This document shows positions 13,604 to 21,452 of a stretch of 31,856 nucleotides of DNA, in pieces. Each line of letters starts with the position of its first letter. Position 1 is the first letter of the stretch. The stretch is from the NCBI GenBank assembly GCA_964593865.1, contig CAZQKE010000086.1, forward strand, positions 1 to 31,856, given 5' to 3'. Under the pieces are notes generated by a model, which had not been told where the DNA came from, ran no database searches, and saw only the letters and a program-made list of their open reading frames with translations. This DNA is from CAZQKE01 sp964593865 (GTDB lineage: Bacteria > Chloroflexota > Anaerolineae > JAAYZQ01). A program made the position numbers and the translations under genes.

Positions 13604-15466
13604 ATGAGTGGTGATCAACGGAAGGGCCGACCAAGCTCCAAAGGGTGGTTGGGAATCGGGTTCCGGCTCCCGGCCACGCTTTTCTTTCTGCTCTGGCTGT
13701 CGGCCCTGAGCCGCTGCGGGGGGCATCCCCCGGCGCCGACGGTGGCGCCGACCGCCATAAGCGCGACCGTTTGGCTTCACATCAACGTTGCCCCGGCGGG
13801 ATCGGATGTCTTTATCAACGGTCAGCATGTGGGGGTTACTCCCCTTTCGGTGGAAGGCCCGCCCGGTCGTCATACCGTCCACGTCCAACATAGCGGTTAT
13901 GAAGCACTGGAACGGGTCGTCACCCTGGCTCCCGGCGACGAAGTGACGGTGGAGGGCGCGCTTGTCCCTTTGGCCTCTCCGCCTGCGCCGAACCCGGCGG
14001 CAACACAGACGGCTACCTTGCCGCCCCCCATTACCGAGACCGTCCCTCCGCCGATCGTCACTTCCCCGCCGACAGAAGTGCCTCCGGCTACACCTACCCC
14101 TCTGCCGCCGCCTACCGCTACCGCTCCACCACCGCCGCCCACTGCGCCCCCCGTGGCCGTTACCTTGCGCGAAGGCCAGACCACCATCGCCACCTATCCC
14201 TATGACGATTTCATCGTTGAAGGGTGGAGCGATACCTACCAGATCGCCTATCCCGTTCTGGATCGGGCGGCCTACGACGCCTCCAACCCCGTCCCCCGTG
14301 ATCTGACCTATCGCACCCTGGAGGTGGAGAACGAATACTTGAAGCTGATCTTTTTGCCGGACCTGGGGGGGCGTCTCTACGAGGTGATCTACAAACCCAC
14401 CGGACACCGCGAAACCTACCGCAACCCGGTCCTCAAGCCCAGCCCGTGGGGGCCGCCGGAGCAGGGGTGGTGGTTGGCCGCCGGTGGGTTTGAGTGGTGT
14501 CTGCCGGTGGCGGAGCATGGCTACGAATGGGGCCTTCCCTGGCGCATCTCGGCAAGCCAGGATGATCAAGGCGTGACCGTCACCCTGCGCGATACCGATC
14601 CCAACGCCAATCGCCTGCAGGCCCAAGTCCGCGTCCGGTTGAACGGAGGGGAGGCGGCTTTTACCATCCGCTACCGTCTGGAAAACCCCACCGCCGCGCC
14701 TTTGGCCGTCAAATACTGGACCAACGCCATGCTTGCTCCCGGCGGCAGAAACGCCCCTTCTGCGGAGCTGCGCTTCATCCTGCCTGCGGAGGTGAAAGAG
14801 GTGACCGTCCACAGCCGGGGTGATGAGTTCCTGCCGGGGGCCGGGCAGCGCATGAGCTGGCCCCTCTTCAACGGCGTGGACTATAGCCGCTTGGGCAACT
14901 GGAACCGTTGGTTGGGCTTTTTCCAGGACCCGGCCCAGGGCGAGTTTATGGCCGTTTATGACGGAACCTATGACGAAGGCATGGTGCGTGCCTTTGCCGC
15001 CGGGACGATTCCGGGGGCCAAAGGATTTGCCTTTGGCTGGCAAGATGCCATCCCCCCGGCCAACTGGACCGATGACGGCTCCGCCTATGTGGAGATGCAC
15101 GGCGGCCCTGCACCCACCTTTGATGATGCCGTTACCCTCCCTGCCGGGGGGGAGTTGACCTGGTCCGAAACCTGGTATCCCGTGGCGGGGTTGGGCGGCT
15201 TGCGTTGCGCCAACGAACGGGCTGCCTTGAACCTGACCGTCGGCGGTGGGCAAGCTCACGTTGCCGCCGCCGTGACCCGCTCTTGGACGGGGCGGGCTGT
15301 GCTGGCTTTGAACGGTCGGCCCCTGTGGGAACAGGCCGTCGCCCTGACGCCGGGGCAGCCTTTCCGGGCCGATGTGCCCCTGGGTGACGGCGCGCCCCCG
15401 GCGGAGCGGTTGACGCTGACGCTGACCGCCGATGATGGGGCGGTGTTGATCTCGTGCGACTTGTAG
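13604..15466 (+). CDS. PEGA and DUF5107 domain surface lipoprotein
   Basis: A 620-aa exported protein. A hydrophobic segment at about 22-37 is followed by SRCGG, so Cys38 is a possible, atypical lipobox cysteine. Residues about 54-122 form a PEGA domain (VAPAGSDVFINGQHVG, then LSVEGPPGRHTV). A Pro/Thr-rich linker spans about 123-185. Residues about 200-560 match DUF5107, a large beta domain related to carbohydrate-active or mutarotase-like folds (YLKLIFLPDLGGRLYEVIYK, then GGFEWCLPVAEHGYEWG). It probably binds or processes a glycan at the surface, but no catalytic residues can be assigned. The ATG at 13604 has no Shine-Dalgarno because the promoter places the transcript start right at it. The TPR-TolB gene follows after a weak hairpin. 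Confidence 0.83.
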   Translation: MSGDQRKGRPSSKGWLGIGFRLPATLFFLLWLSALSRCGGHPPAPTVAPTAISATVWLHINVAPAGSDVFINGQHVGVTPLSVEGPPGRHTVHVQHSGYEALERVVTLAPGDEVTVEGALVPLASPPAPNPAATQTATLPPPITETVPPPIVTSPPTEVPPATPTPLPPPTATAPPPPPTAPPVAVTLREGQTTIATYPYDDFIVEGWSDTYQIAYPVLDRAAYDASNPVPRDLTYRTLEVENEYLKLIFLPDLGGRLYEVIYKPTGHRETYRNPVLKPSPWGPPEQGWWLAAGGFEWCLPVAEHGYEWGLPWRISASQDDQGVTVTLRDTDPNANRLQAQVRVRLNGGEAAFTIRYRLENPTAAPLAVKYWTNAMLAPGGRNAPSAELRFILPAEVKEVTVHSRGDEFLPGAGQRMSWPLFNGVDYSRLGNWNRWLGFFQDPAQGEFMAVYDGTYDEGMVRAFAAGTIPGAKGFAFGWQDAIPPANWTDDGSAYVEMHGGPAPTFDDAVTLPAGGELTWSETWYPVAGLGGLRCANERAALNLTVGGGQAHVAAAVTRSWTGRAVLALNGRPLWEQAVALTPGQPFRADVPLGDGAPPAERLTLTLTADDGAVLISCDL

Positions 15467-15467
15467 T

Positions 15468-15487
15468 TGCGATTGAAATCGCATTTT
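15468..15487 (+). terminator. weak intrinsic terminator after the DUF5107 gene
   Basis: TGCGAT (15468-15473), loop TGAA, ATCGCA (15478-15483), then TTTT. The stem is only 6 bp with three G/C pairs, so termination would be partial. The spot could also be read as a poor promoter (TTGTAG, 17 bases, TTTTAT). Confidence 0.4.
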
Positions 15488-15538
15488 ATGGGCCTGTGGC
15501 CGACCGACCGCCTGCGCGTCGGCAAGTGTAGGAGCAAA

Positions 15539-17461
15539 ATGTTCAGACGAAAAAAACGAACGGTGCGGGAGGACTTTTTCCCCGTACCGGCTACATTGCC
15601 CCCTTTGGAGGGGCTGGACTACGAGACCCCGGAGCAAGGCATCCGCACCTGGTTGTGGACGTTGTTGGCCGCCCTGGCCGTTGTGTTGTTGGCGGCCTAT
15701 GTCATCGTCTTGGGGGTCCTCGGCGTGTATGACGGTCTCAAGGACCGTGCCCGTGCGAACCGGCGTCTGGCCCAGGAGCATTTGCAATTGGGGCAGGATT
15801 ACTTGGAGGCCGGGGCTTATGAGTTGGCCATCGGTGAATTTGACCTGGCCCTGCGTTATGATGCGGGCTTGGAGGAAGCACGGGCCGGGTTGCAAGAAGC
15901 CAAAGTGATGGTGGAGGCCCAGGCCCAGCCTACCTCCGAAACCCGCCGGAGCGCGGTCAACCTGCTCTATCGGCAGGCGGTGGCCCATTATGAAAGCGGC
16001 AACCTGGCCCCTGCCATCGCCCTGTTGGATGAGTTGCGCGGCCTGGACCCCGACTATCAGCGCGAAAATGTCGTGCTGATGCTGACCACCGCCCACTATC
16101 GCTTGGGCCTGATCGCCGTTGCCGAAGACCGCATGGACGAAGCGGCGGAGCATTTTGAAGCGGTCCTGGCCCTGGCCCCCGACGACGAAAAGGCCCAGAA
16201 GCAGCTTGACCTGATCCGCCTCTACACGGCGGCCATGCGTTATTGGGATCGGGATTGGACCGCCACCATCCAGGCATTCAAAGGGTTGTATGCGCTGGCT
16301 CCCGATTACAAGGATGTGGCCGTTCGCCTGCGCGATGCCTACATCTACCGCGCCCAGAGTTACGCCGGGAAGGGGCAATGGTGCCGGGCGGCGGAGGATT
16401 ACGCCCAGGCGGTTGAGATCATGCCCCTGGAGGAGACGGTAGACCGGCGGGACGATGCCCAGATCCGTTGCCAAACCGCCGCCCAAGAGTTGACGCCGGT
16501 CCCCACGGAGCAGGCGTCGGCTCGGCGGCCTACCGCTACCGCCCGTCCTCCCACCGTTGCCCGGCTTACTCCTACTCCGGCCAAGACCAAAGACGCTGCG
16601 GCGGCCGTCGCGACCGCGACGCCCAAAACGACCAAACATCCCGCCGCCGAAGGGCGGATCGCGTTCACCGGCTTTGATGCTGCCCGCCAACGGTATGACA
16701 TCTACGTCGTGCTCCTGGGTGGTGATGATGCCCGCCTGCTCCGCGAAAACGCCAGCCACCCCGCCTTTGCTCCCCGCGGTCGGCGTTTGGCCTTCCGCAA
16801 CTTGGACCCCCTTCATCTAGGGCTGAGCATTTTGGACCTGCGCACCGGGGAGAGCCACGAGTTGACCGCCTATGTTGAGGACTCTACGCCTGCTTGGTCC
16901 CCTACCGCCGAGCAGATCGTTTTCGCTTCCAACAAGCACGGCGACCGTCGTTGGCGGCTTTATGCCATCGCGCCGACGGAGGTGCGGGGCGAGGGGGAGG
17001 TGTGGGGCTTTGGGGAGATGCCCGCTTGGTCACCCGATGATAAAGATGGAGGGCGGATCGCCTATCACGGCTGCGATCCACAGGGCAACAATTGCGGTTT
17101 GTGGCTGATCAAGGCGGGTGGGTTCGAGCCGACGCAATTGACCGCCGATCCAAGCGATACTGCACCTGCTTGGTCTCCTGACGGCAAACGGATTGCCTTC
17201 ATCTCGGCGCGGAACGGAAACTGGGACTTGTACCTGGTGACGGTCGCCGATGGGCAGGTCACGCGCCTGACCGACCACCCCGCCGCCGAGGTCGCCCCTG
17301 TTTGGTCGCCCGATGGCCGGTGGCTGGCCTTTCTCTCCGACCGAGAAGGGGCGTGGGCCGTTTTCATCCTGAATGTCAAGACGGGAGAGGTGTATAAAGT
17401 CATCGCTGCCGGTGATGCCTATCCGGACCCGGTCCACGAGCGGCTGTCTTGGGTTCCGTAG
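15539..17461 (+). CDS. membrane-anchored TPR protein with C-terminal TolB-type beta-propeller
   Basis: A 640-aa protein: basic N terminus (RRKKR), a TM helix at about 37-63, TPR repeats about 72-330 (for example YLEAGAYELAIGEFDLALRYD), a Pro/Thr/Ala linker about 335-385, then a beta-propeller. The propeller has repeated PAWSPDGKRIAF- and PVWSPDGRWLAF-type blades (at about 460, 495, 560 and 605) typical of WD40-like/TolB (PD40) repeats. By topology the repeats and propeller should be outside the cell. They are interaction modules with no known catalysis. TAGGAG precedes the ATG at 15539 by 5 bases, which is why I prefer it to the ATG at 15467. RmlD follows after 36 bases with no obvious promoter, so the genes are probably co-transcribed. 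Confidence 0.88.
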   Translation: MFRRKKRTVREDFFPVPATLPPLEGLDYETPEQGIRTWLWTLLAALAVVLLAAYVIVLGVLGVYDGLKDRARANRRLAQEHLQLGQDYLEAGAYELAIGEFDLALRYDAGLEEARAGLQEAKVMVEAQAQPTSETRRSAVNLLYRQAVAHYESGNLAPAIALLDELRGLDPDYQRENVVLMLTTAHYRLGLIAVAEDRMDEAAEHFEAVLALAPDDEKAQKQLDLIRLYTAAMRYWDRDWTATIQAFKGLYALAPDYKDVAVRLRDAYIYRAQSYAGKGQWCRAAEDYAQAVEIMPLEETVDRRDDAQIRCQTAAQELTPVPTEQASARRPTATARPPTVARLTPTPAKTKDAAAAVATATPKTTKHPAAEGRIAFTGFDAARQRYDIYVVLLGGDDARLLRENASHPAFAPRGRRLAFRNLDPLHLGLSILDLRTGESHELTAYVEDSTPAWSPTAEQIVFASNKHGDRRWRLYAIAPTEVRGEGEVWGFGEMPAWSPDDKDGGRIAYHGCDPQGNNCGLWLIKAGGFEPTQLTADPSDTAPAWSPDGKRIAFISARNGNWDLYLVTVADGQVTRLTDHPAAEVAPVWSPDGRWLAFLSDREGAWAVFILNVKTGEVYKVIAAGDAYPDPVHERLSWVP

Positions 17462-17497
17462 GGCGCAGACCGGCGGCGACCTACTTGGAGGAGCGTC

Positions 17498-18325
17498 ATG
17501 CGCATCGTCATTACCGGGCACAAAGGGCAGCTGGGACGTTCGCTGCAGCGGGTGTTGGCCGATGAGGAGGTCTTGGGCTTGGACCTGCCGGAGCATGACA
17601 TCACCGATCCGGTGGGCATTTCGGCGGTCATCACCGCCTTCCGCCCCGATGTGGTCATCCACGGCGCGGCTATGACCGACGTAGATGGTTGTGAAAAGAA
17701 CCCGGATTTGGCCTTCCGGGTCAACGTTTTGGGCACGCAGAACGTGGCCCTGGCCTGTGCCCGCTGCGGTGCGGCGATGGTCCACATCAGCACCAACGAC
17801 GTGTTCAACGGACGCTTAGGTCGCCCTTACTACGAATGGGATACCCCCACGCCCCAGAGTGTCTATGCCCGCTCCAAAGCTGCCGCCGAGCTTTTTGTGC
17901 GGTCGCTGCTGCAGCGTTTTTACATCGTGCGCACCGCCTGGCTTTATGCCCGGGGCGGCAATAACTTTGTGACCAAGATCATCGCCGCCGCCGACCGGCA
18001 TGGGGCTTTGCGCGTCGTCACCAACGAGGTGAGCGCACCCACCTATGCCCCCGACCTGGCCCAGGCCATCGTCCGTCTGATCCCTACGGAGCATTACGGC
18101 ATCTTTCATTTTACCAACGGCGGTTTCTGTTCCCGCTACGATTGGGCGGTCAAGATTCTGGAACTTTCGGGCCGCGGACACATCCCCGTTGAGCCGATCA
18201 CCGCCGACCGGTGGGTGCGCCTTGCCCCGCCGCCCCTTTATGCTCCCCTTGTCAATTTCATCGGCGCGTCGCTGGGCATTACCCTGCGGCCCTGGGAAGA
18301 GGCGTTGCGTGACTATTTTGGCTAG
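17498..18325 (+). CDS. rmlD: dTDP-4-dehydrorhamnose reductase-like (RmlD/SDR) enzyme
   Basis: A 275-aa cytoplasmic short-chain dehydrogenase of the RmlD type. It would reduce dTDP-4-dehydrorhamnose to dTDP-L-rhamnose with NAD(P)H. Visible are the nucleotide-binding TGHKGQLG (6-13), HGAAMTDVDGCE (about 55-66), HISTNDVFNG (96-105) and YARSK (Tyr123, Lys127). GGAGGAG precedes the ATG. RmlA, RmlB and RmlC are not seen nearby, so the sugar identity is inferred. The next gene, a glycosyltransferase, starts 17 bases inside its end, which links sugar making and sugar transfer. Confidence 0.88.
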   Translation: MRIVITGHKGQLGRSLQRVLADEEVLGLDLPEHDITDPVGISAVITAFRPDVVIHGAAMTDVDGCEKNPDLAFRVNVLGTQNVALACARCGAAMVHISTNDVFNGRLGRPYYEWDTPTPQSVYARSKAAAELFVRSLLQRFYIVRTAWLYARGGNNFVTKIIAAADRHGALRVVTNEVSAPTYAPDLAQAIVRLIPTEHYGIFHFTNGGFCSRYDWAVKILELSGRGHIPVEPITADRWVRLAPPPLYAPLVNFIGASLGITLRPWEEALRDYFG

Positions 18326-19250
18326 CGTCGTCATCCCCAATTGGAACGGCGCACACCATTTGCCGGTCTGCCTGGATGCCCTGCGGGCACAGAGTTATCC
18401 CCACCTGGAGGTGATCCTGGTGGACAACGGCTCAACCGACGGCTCTCAATCCCTTGTCAGGGAGCAGTACCCGGAGGTGCGCCTGCTGGCCCTGGAGCGC
18501 AATCTGGGGCTGACGGGAGGCAACAATGCCGGGTTTCGGGCTGCCCAGGGGGAGATCCTCATTTCCCTGAACAACGATACCGAGGCCGACCCCCATTTCG
18601 TCGCGGCATTGGTTCAGGCCCTGGTTGAGCACCCCAAGGCGGGCATGGCGGCAGCCAAGATGCTGCTCTTTGACGAGCGGGACCGCATCCATTCGGCGGG
18701 TGACGGTTATGGGCGGGACGGCATTCCTTTCAACCGGGGCGTGTGGCAGCGGGATGAAGGGCAATTTGATGAGGGCGAGTGGGTTTTCGGCGGTTGCGGG
18801 GGGGCGGTGGCCTACCGGCGGACCATGTTAGACGAGATCGGCCTGTTTGATGAGGATTTCTTTATGTATTGCGAAGATGTGGACCTCAACTGGCGGGCGC
18901 AGTTGGCCGGTTGGCGGTGCTGGTACACGCCGGAGGCGGTGGTCTACCATAAGCTGAGCGCGACGGGGGGCGGCCCCTTGGCGAGTTTTTACACGGGGCG
19001 CAACACCTTATGGGTTATCGCCAAAGATTATCCCAGGGATCTGTTGCGCAGGCATTGGCGGCGGGTGCTCCGCGCCCAGTGGGGGGTGAGCCGCGATGCG
19101 CTGCGGGCCTGGCGCGGCAGGGCGGCGCGGGCACGGCTGCGGGGGCAGGTCGCCGGCTTGCTGGGCTGGCCTCGGATGGCCCGGAAGGGCCGGGCCATCC
19201 GGGCGGAGCGGCGGGTTTCGGCAGGGTATCTTGAAGCCTTGTTGCGCTGA
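18309..19250 (+). CDS. family 2 glycosyltransferase (rhamnosyltransferase-like)
   Basis: A 313-aa GT-A enzyme that would move a nucleotide-activated sugar onto a growing glycan at the cytoplasmic face of the membrane. It has the SVVIPNWNG start, VILVDNGSTDG, ISLNNDTEADP (metal/nucleotide site) and the acceptor-side block DEDFFMYCEDVDLNWRAQLAG, followed by a basic C terminus rich in Arg. The start is a GTG at 18309 overlapping the rmlD stop region by 17 bases; the first in-frame ATG lies well upstream inside rmlD, and a TTG at 18318 is an alternative. Co-translation with rmlD fits a rhamnosyltransferase, but this is inference. A GC-rich hairpin follows. Confidence 0.88.
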   Translation: MTILASVVIPNWNGAHHLPVCLDALRAQSYPHLEVILVDNGSTDGSQSLVREQYPEVRLLALERNLGLTGGNNAGFRAAQGEILISLNNDTEADPHFVAALVQALVEHPKAGMAAAKMLLFDERDRIHSAGDGYGRDGIPFNRGVWQRDEGQFDEGEWVFGGCGGAVAYRRTMLDEIGLFDEDFFMYCEDVDLNWRAQLAGWRCWYTPEAVVYHKLSATGGGPLASFYTGRNTLWVIAKDYPRDLLRRHWRRVLRAQWGVSRDALRAWRGRAARARLRGQVAGLLGWPRMARKGRAIRAERRVSAGYLEALLR

Positions 19251-19330
19251 AGAAAATGATGGGCAGGGTCCGCCTGGGCGGGCGGATTGCCCCCTCACCC
19301 CACCCGGATCGCCTGTGACGGTTTCCCCTT

Positions 19331-19362
19331 CCCCTCTCTCGCTGCGTGGGAGAGGAGAGGGG
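19331..19362. terminator. GC-rich imperfect hairpin between convergent genes
   Basis: CCCCTCTCTC at 19331-19340 pairs with the GAGGAGAGGGG portion of 19348-19362 with one bulged base. It lies in the 126-base gap between the family 2 glycosyltransferase and the convergent membrane-protein gene, 15 bases beyond the latter's stop. It has no T-run. It resembles the CCCTCACC/GTGGGAGAGG-type interspersed hairpins found in many GC-rich genomes, so it may be a dispersed repeat as well as a terminator. Confidence 0.45.
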
Positions 19363-19376
19363 CCGGAGGGGCGGGG

Positions 19377-20117
19377 TTATTCCTCCTCAGGGGGACGGAG
19401 CAGGTCCAGCGCGGCTACGGCGGTCAGTATATCGGATATGGGCCAAAAGAGGGTAGCCAGGCCGGAGATGGCCGTCCACTCAATCAGGTGGCCGTAGGCA
19501 TTGAGCCAGTTGGCCGTACCGTAGGACATCAGGGCCAGGGCCAGCACCCCCAGCACGGGCCGCCGGAGGTCGTCGGGCGATTGCATCCACCCTTCCAGGG
19601 CCAGGTAGACCAGCCCCATGTCCAAGATCGGGTATACCGCCCCTGCCATGTAGAGGGTGGACGACTGGTGGGCGGCGGGGGCAGAGGCAAAGTACAACCC
19701 CAAGGCCAGGGCGAATGCTGCGGCCAAAACGGTGATCAGGTTCAGCCATTGCCGCCCGCCGGGAATCCCCAACACCCGGATAAAGGCGACGAACAGCAGG
19801 GCGTAGCGGGCCAGGTACAGAACATCCAGCAGGGAGATATAGGGCAGCGTCCGCCCGGTTGCCAGTTCATAAACCCCCCAAGCTACGTTGGCCACCAGGG
19901 CGATGGTCCAGCCGGAGGCCAGCAGTCGCCAGAAGAGGGCGAGCGGCCCTTCCTGGGCGGATTTCCACCACAGGAGGGCCGTCACGAAAAGGCCCAGGAG
20001 GAAGGAAAAGAGCGTATCCAGCATCATTTCCCTGGCCTCCGGGACCAGGAAGGTCATCAGCCAGAAGGCGGCGATGATTGTTCCGGTGTTGGCCCATACA
20101 CGCACTTTTTTGTTCAT
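19377..20117 (-). CDS. unrecognised polytopic membrane protein
   Basis: A 246-aa protein with about seven or eight hydrophobic helices from near residue 11 to the end and very short loops. Features include an acidic EAREMM after TM1, a GVYELATGR loop, an aromatic-rich segment WLNAYGHLIEW and an acidic C terminus (PPEEE). I do not recognise the family. The layout resembles stand-alone membrane sensory modules of MASE or 7TM type, but no motif proves it. It has its own promoter at 20125-20153 with no leader, and sits 111 bases after the glycoside hydrolase stop, so it may be expressed apart from the exopolysaccharide operon. Confidence 0.82.
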   Translation of the reverse strand: MNKKVRVWANTGTIIAAFWLMTFLVPEAREMMLDTLFSFLLGLFVTALLWWKSAQEGPLALFWRLLASGWTIALVANVAWGVYELATGRTLPYISLLDVLYLARYALLFVAFIRVLGIPGGRQWLNLITVLAAAFALALGLYFASAPAAHQSSTLYMAGAVYPILDMGLVYLALEGWMQSPDDLRRPVLGVLALALMSYGTANWLNAYGHLIEWTAISGLATLFWPISDILTAVAALDLLRPPEEE

Positions 20118-20124
20118 CGCCGCT

Positions 20125-20153
20125 ATTCTACCACAATTTGCATTTTTCGTCTA
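20125..20153 (-). promoter_or_regulatory. probable promoter giving a leaderless mRNA for the membrane protein
   Basis: On the minus strand, TAGACG (20148-20153), a 17-base spacer and TAGAAT (20125-20130) with TGG before the -10. The predicted start near 20118 is next to the ATG at 20117, and no Shine-Dalgarno is visible. The -35 is weak. Confidence 0.5.
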
Positions 20154-20228
20154 GCCGGTGGATAGGAGACAAAGGGTCATCCGCAGATGTGCCCTGGAGG
20201 CAGGAGCAGGCCCGCGGCGGATGGGGGA

Positions 20229-21452
20229 TCAGGGCGTCAACGCGGCGGCATAGGCGGCAAAGGCCCGCCCCAGGGGGGTGATCCGGGTGGTTTCGGGGTC
20301 AAAGAGGTTGCCGGTGGTGTAGGTCCGGTCGGCAACGCTGAACCAGGCAAACCGCTGCACCAGGCGGTCGCCGTCGGGCGCGTAGCCCAGATCGCCGTCG
20401 GCAGCGGTCAGCAAAAAATCAAAGGCCCCCAACATAAAGTCGCGGACCGTTTCAAAGGGAAAGCCGTATTCGGGGGGCATCAGCACGCCGAATTCGGTGA
20501 CGATGAGGGGCTTGCCCCCCAAGCCCCGCTCCTTCATCCAGCGGCGGAAGGTCCACACCTGCTCCTTCAGGATTCCCAGGTCGGCGTTGTCCTCAATCTC
20601 GTACAGGATGCCGGTCTCATCGGGCAGGCCGGGCGGGATGTCCACCCCCCATGAACCCCGCTCCTCGCGGAGGATGGCCAGGTGGATGTTCCACACGTCC
20701 ACCGGCATCGGCCGGCCGTAGGTCTGCCGGTAGGCATCCAGCACGGCGTCCAGGTAGCGCAGGCGCAGGGGTGTCACCTGGGAGATGCCGCCGATGGCGA
20801 CCTGGGCGGTGGGATCGGCTTCCTTGAGCAAGGTGTAGGCGCGGTGATAGGCTTGGGCGTATTCCCGGGGTGTGGAGTTGCTCTGCCAGATAACGTCCGG
20901 TTCGTTGCCTATCAGCCAGAGCGCGCCCGGCATCCGGCGGGCGGTGGCCTGTATGTGGCGGGGATCGGGGTTTATCGCTCCCTCGGAGATGCCGACAAAA
21001 TGGGCGCACTCTATGCCGATGGATTGCCAGGGGTTTCCCCCGTCCGGACACCCCAGGTACCAGCCTGCGCCCAGGGTTTCCATGTCGTAGCGGGCGATGT
21101 CAAAAAGGGGCACGGCCACTCCCAGGCGTTGGCGCGGCGCAAAGAGGCCGGGTCGGGGCGGGTCTGTCGGTGGGATGGAGGTTGCCGTGGGCGGGGGGAA
21201 TACGCCGGGCGTCGCGGTGGGGGGAGGAGGCGTTGCCGTGGGCGACGGCGGGGGAGGGAAGGGTGTGGCCGGGGCGGTCGGCGAGGCGGCGACGGTGGGG
21301 ACGAGGCGTTCCTGCCGGGTGGGGGTGGGGCCGACAGGGTGGGTGATCCCGGTCAGGCGCAGCACACCGCTCCCCAGGAGCAACAGACCGGCTCCTATCA
21401 GCAGCCAGGCGATGGCGGCAGGCAGTGGGCGTCTCGCGGAGGTTCGTCTCAT
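20229..21452 (-). CDS. membrane-anchored glycoside hydrolase-like TIM-barrel protein
   Basis: A 407-aa protein with a TM anchor at about 11-34, a long Pro/Thr-rich linker to about residue 100, and a clan GH-A-like catalytic domain. The likely acid/base is Glu184 in IGNEPD and the likely nucleophile Glu320 in VTEFG; VDVWNIH (about 241-247) also lines such pockets. The domain should lie outside and cut or remodel a glycan, plausibly the polymer made by this locus. The closest family I can suggest is the Asl1-like/GH128-type group, with low certainty. It is a paralogue of the enzyme at 27560-28957. AGGAG lies 5 bases before the ATG, which overlaps the preceding gene's stop as ATGA. Confidence 0.82.
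   Translation of the reverse strand: MRRTSARRPLPAAIAWLLIGAGLLLLGSGVLRLTGITHPVGPTPTRQERLVPTVAASPTAPATPFPPPPSPTATPPPPTATPGVFPPPTATSIPPTDPPRPGLFAPRQRLGVAVPLFDIARYDMETLGAGWYLGCPDGGNPWQSIGIECAHFVGISEGAINPDPRHIQATARRMPGALWLIGNEPDVIWQSNSTPREYAQAYHRAYTLLKEADPTAQVAIGGISQVTPLRLRYLDAVLDAYRQTYGRPMPVDVWNIHLAILREERGSWGVDIPPGLPDETGILYEIEDNADLGILKEQVWTFRRWMKERGLGGKPLIVTEFGVLMPPEYGFPFETVRDFMLGAFDFLLTAADGDLGYAPDGDRLVQRFAWFSVADRTYTTGNLFDPETTRITPLGRAFAAYAAALTP

Noticed and set aside
15461..15489. Promoter TTGTAG-17-TTTTAT before the TPR-TolB gene
   Set aside because: Both hexamers are poor, and the same bases form a hairpin with a T-run, which fits a weak terminator better.
13436..16816. A 1,126-codon open frame on the minus strand
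   Set aside because: It lies antisense to three well-supported genes (ATP-grasp subunit, PEGA-DUF5107, TPR-TolB). Its product is Gly/Arg/Gln-rich low complexity without domains, as expected from GC-rich antisense frames.
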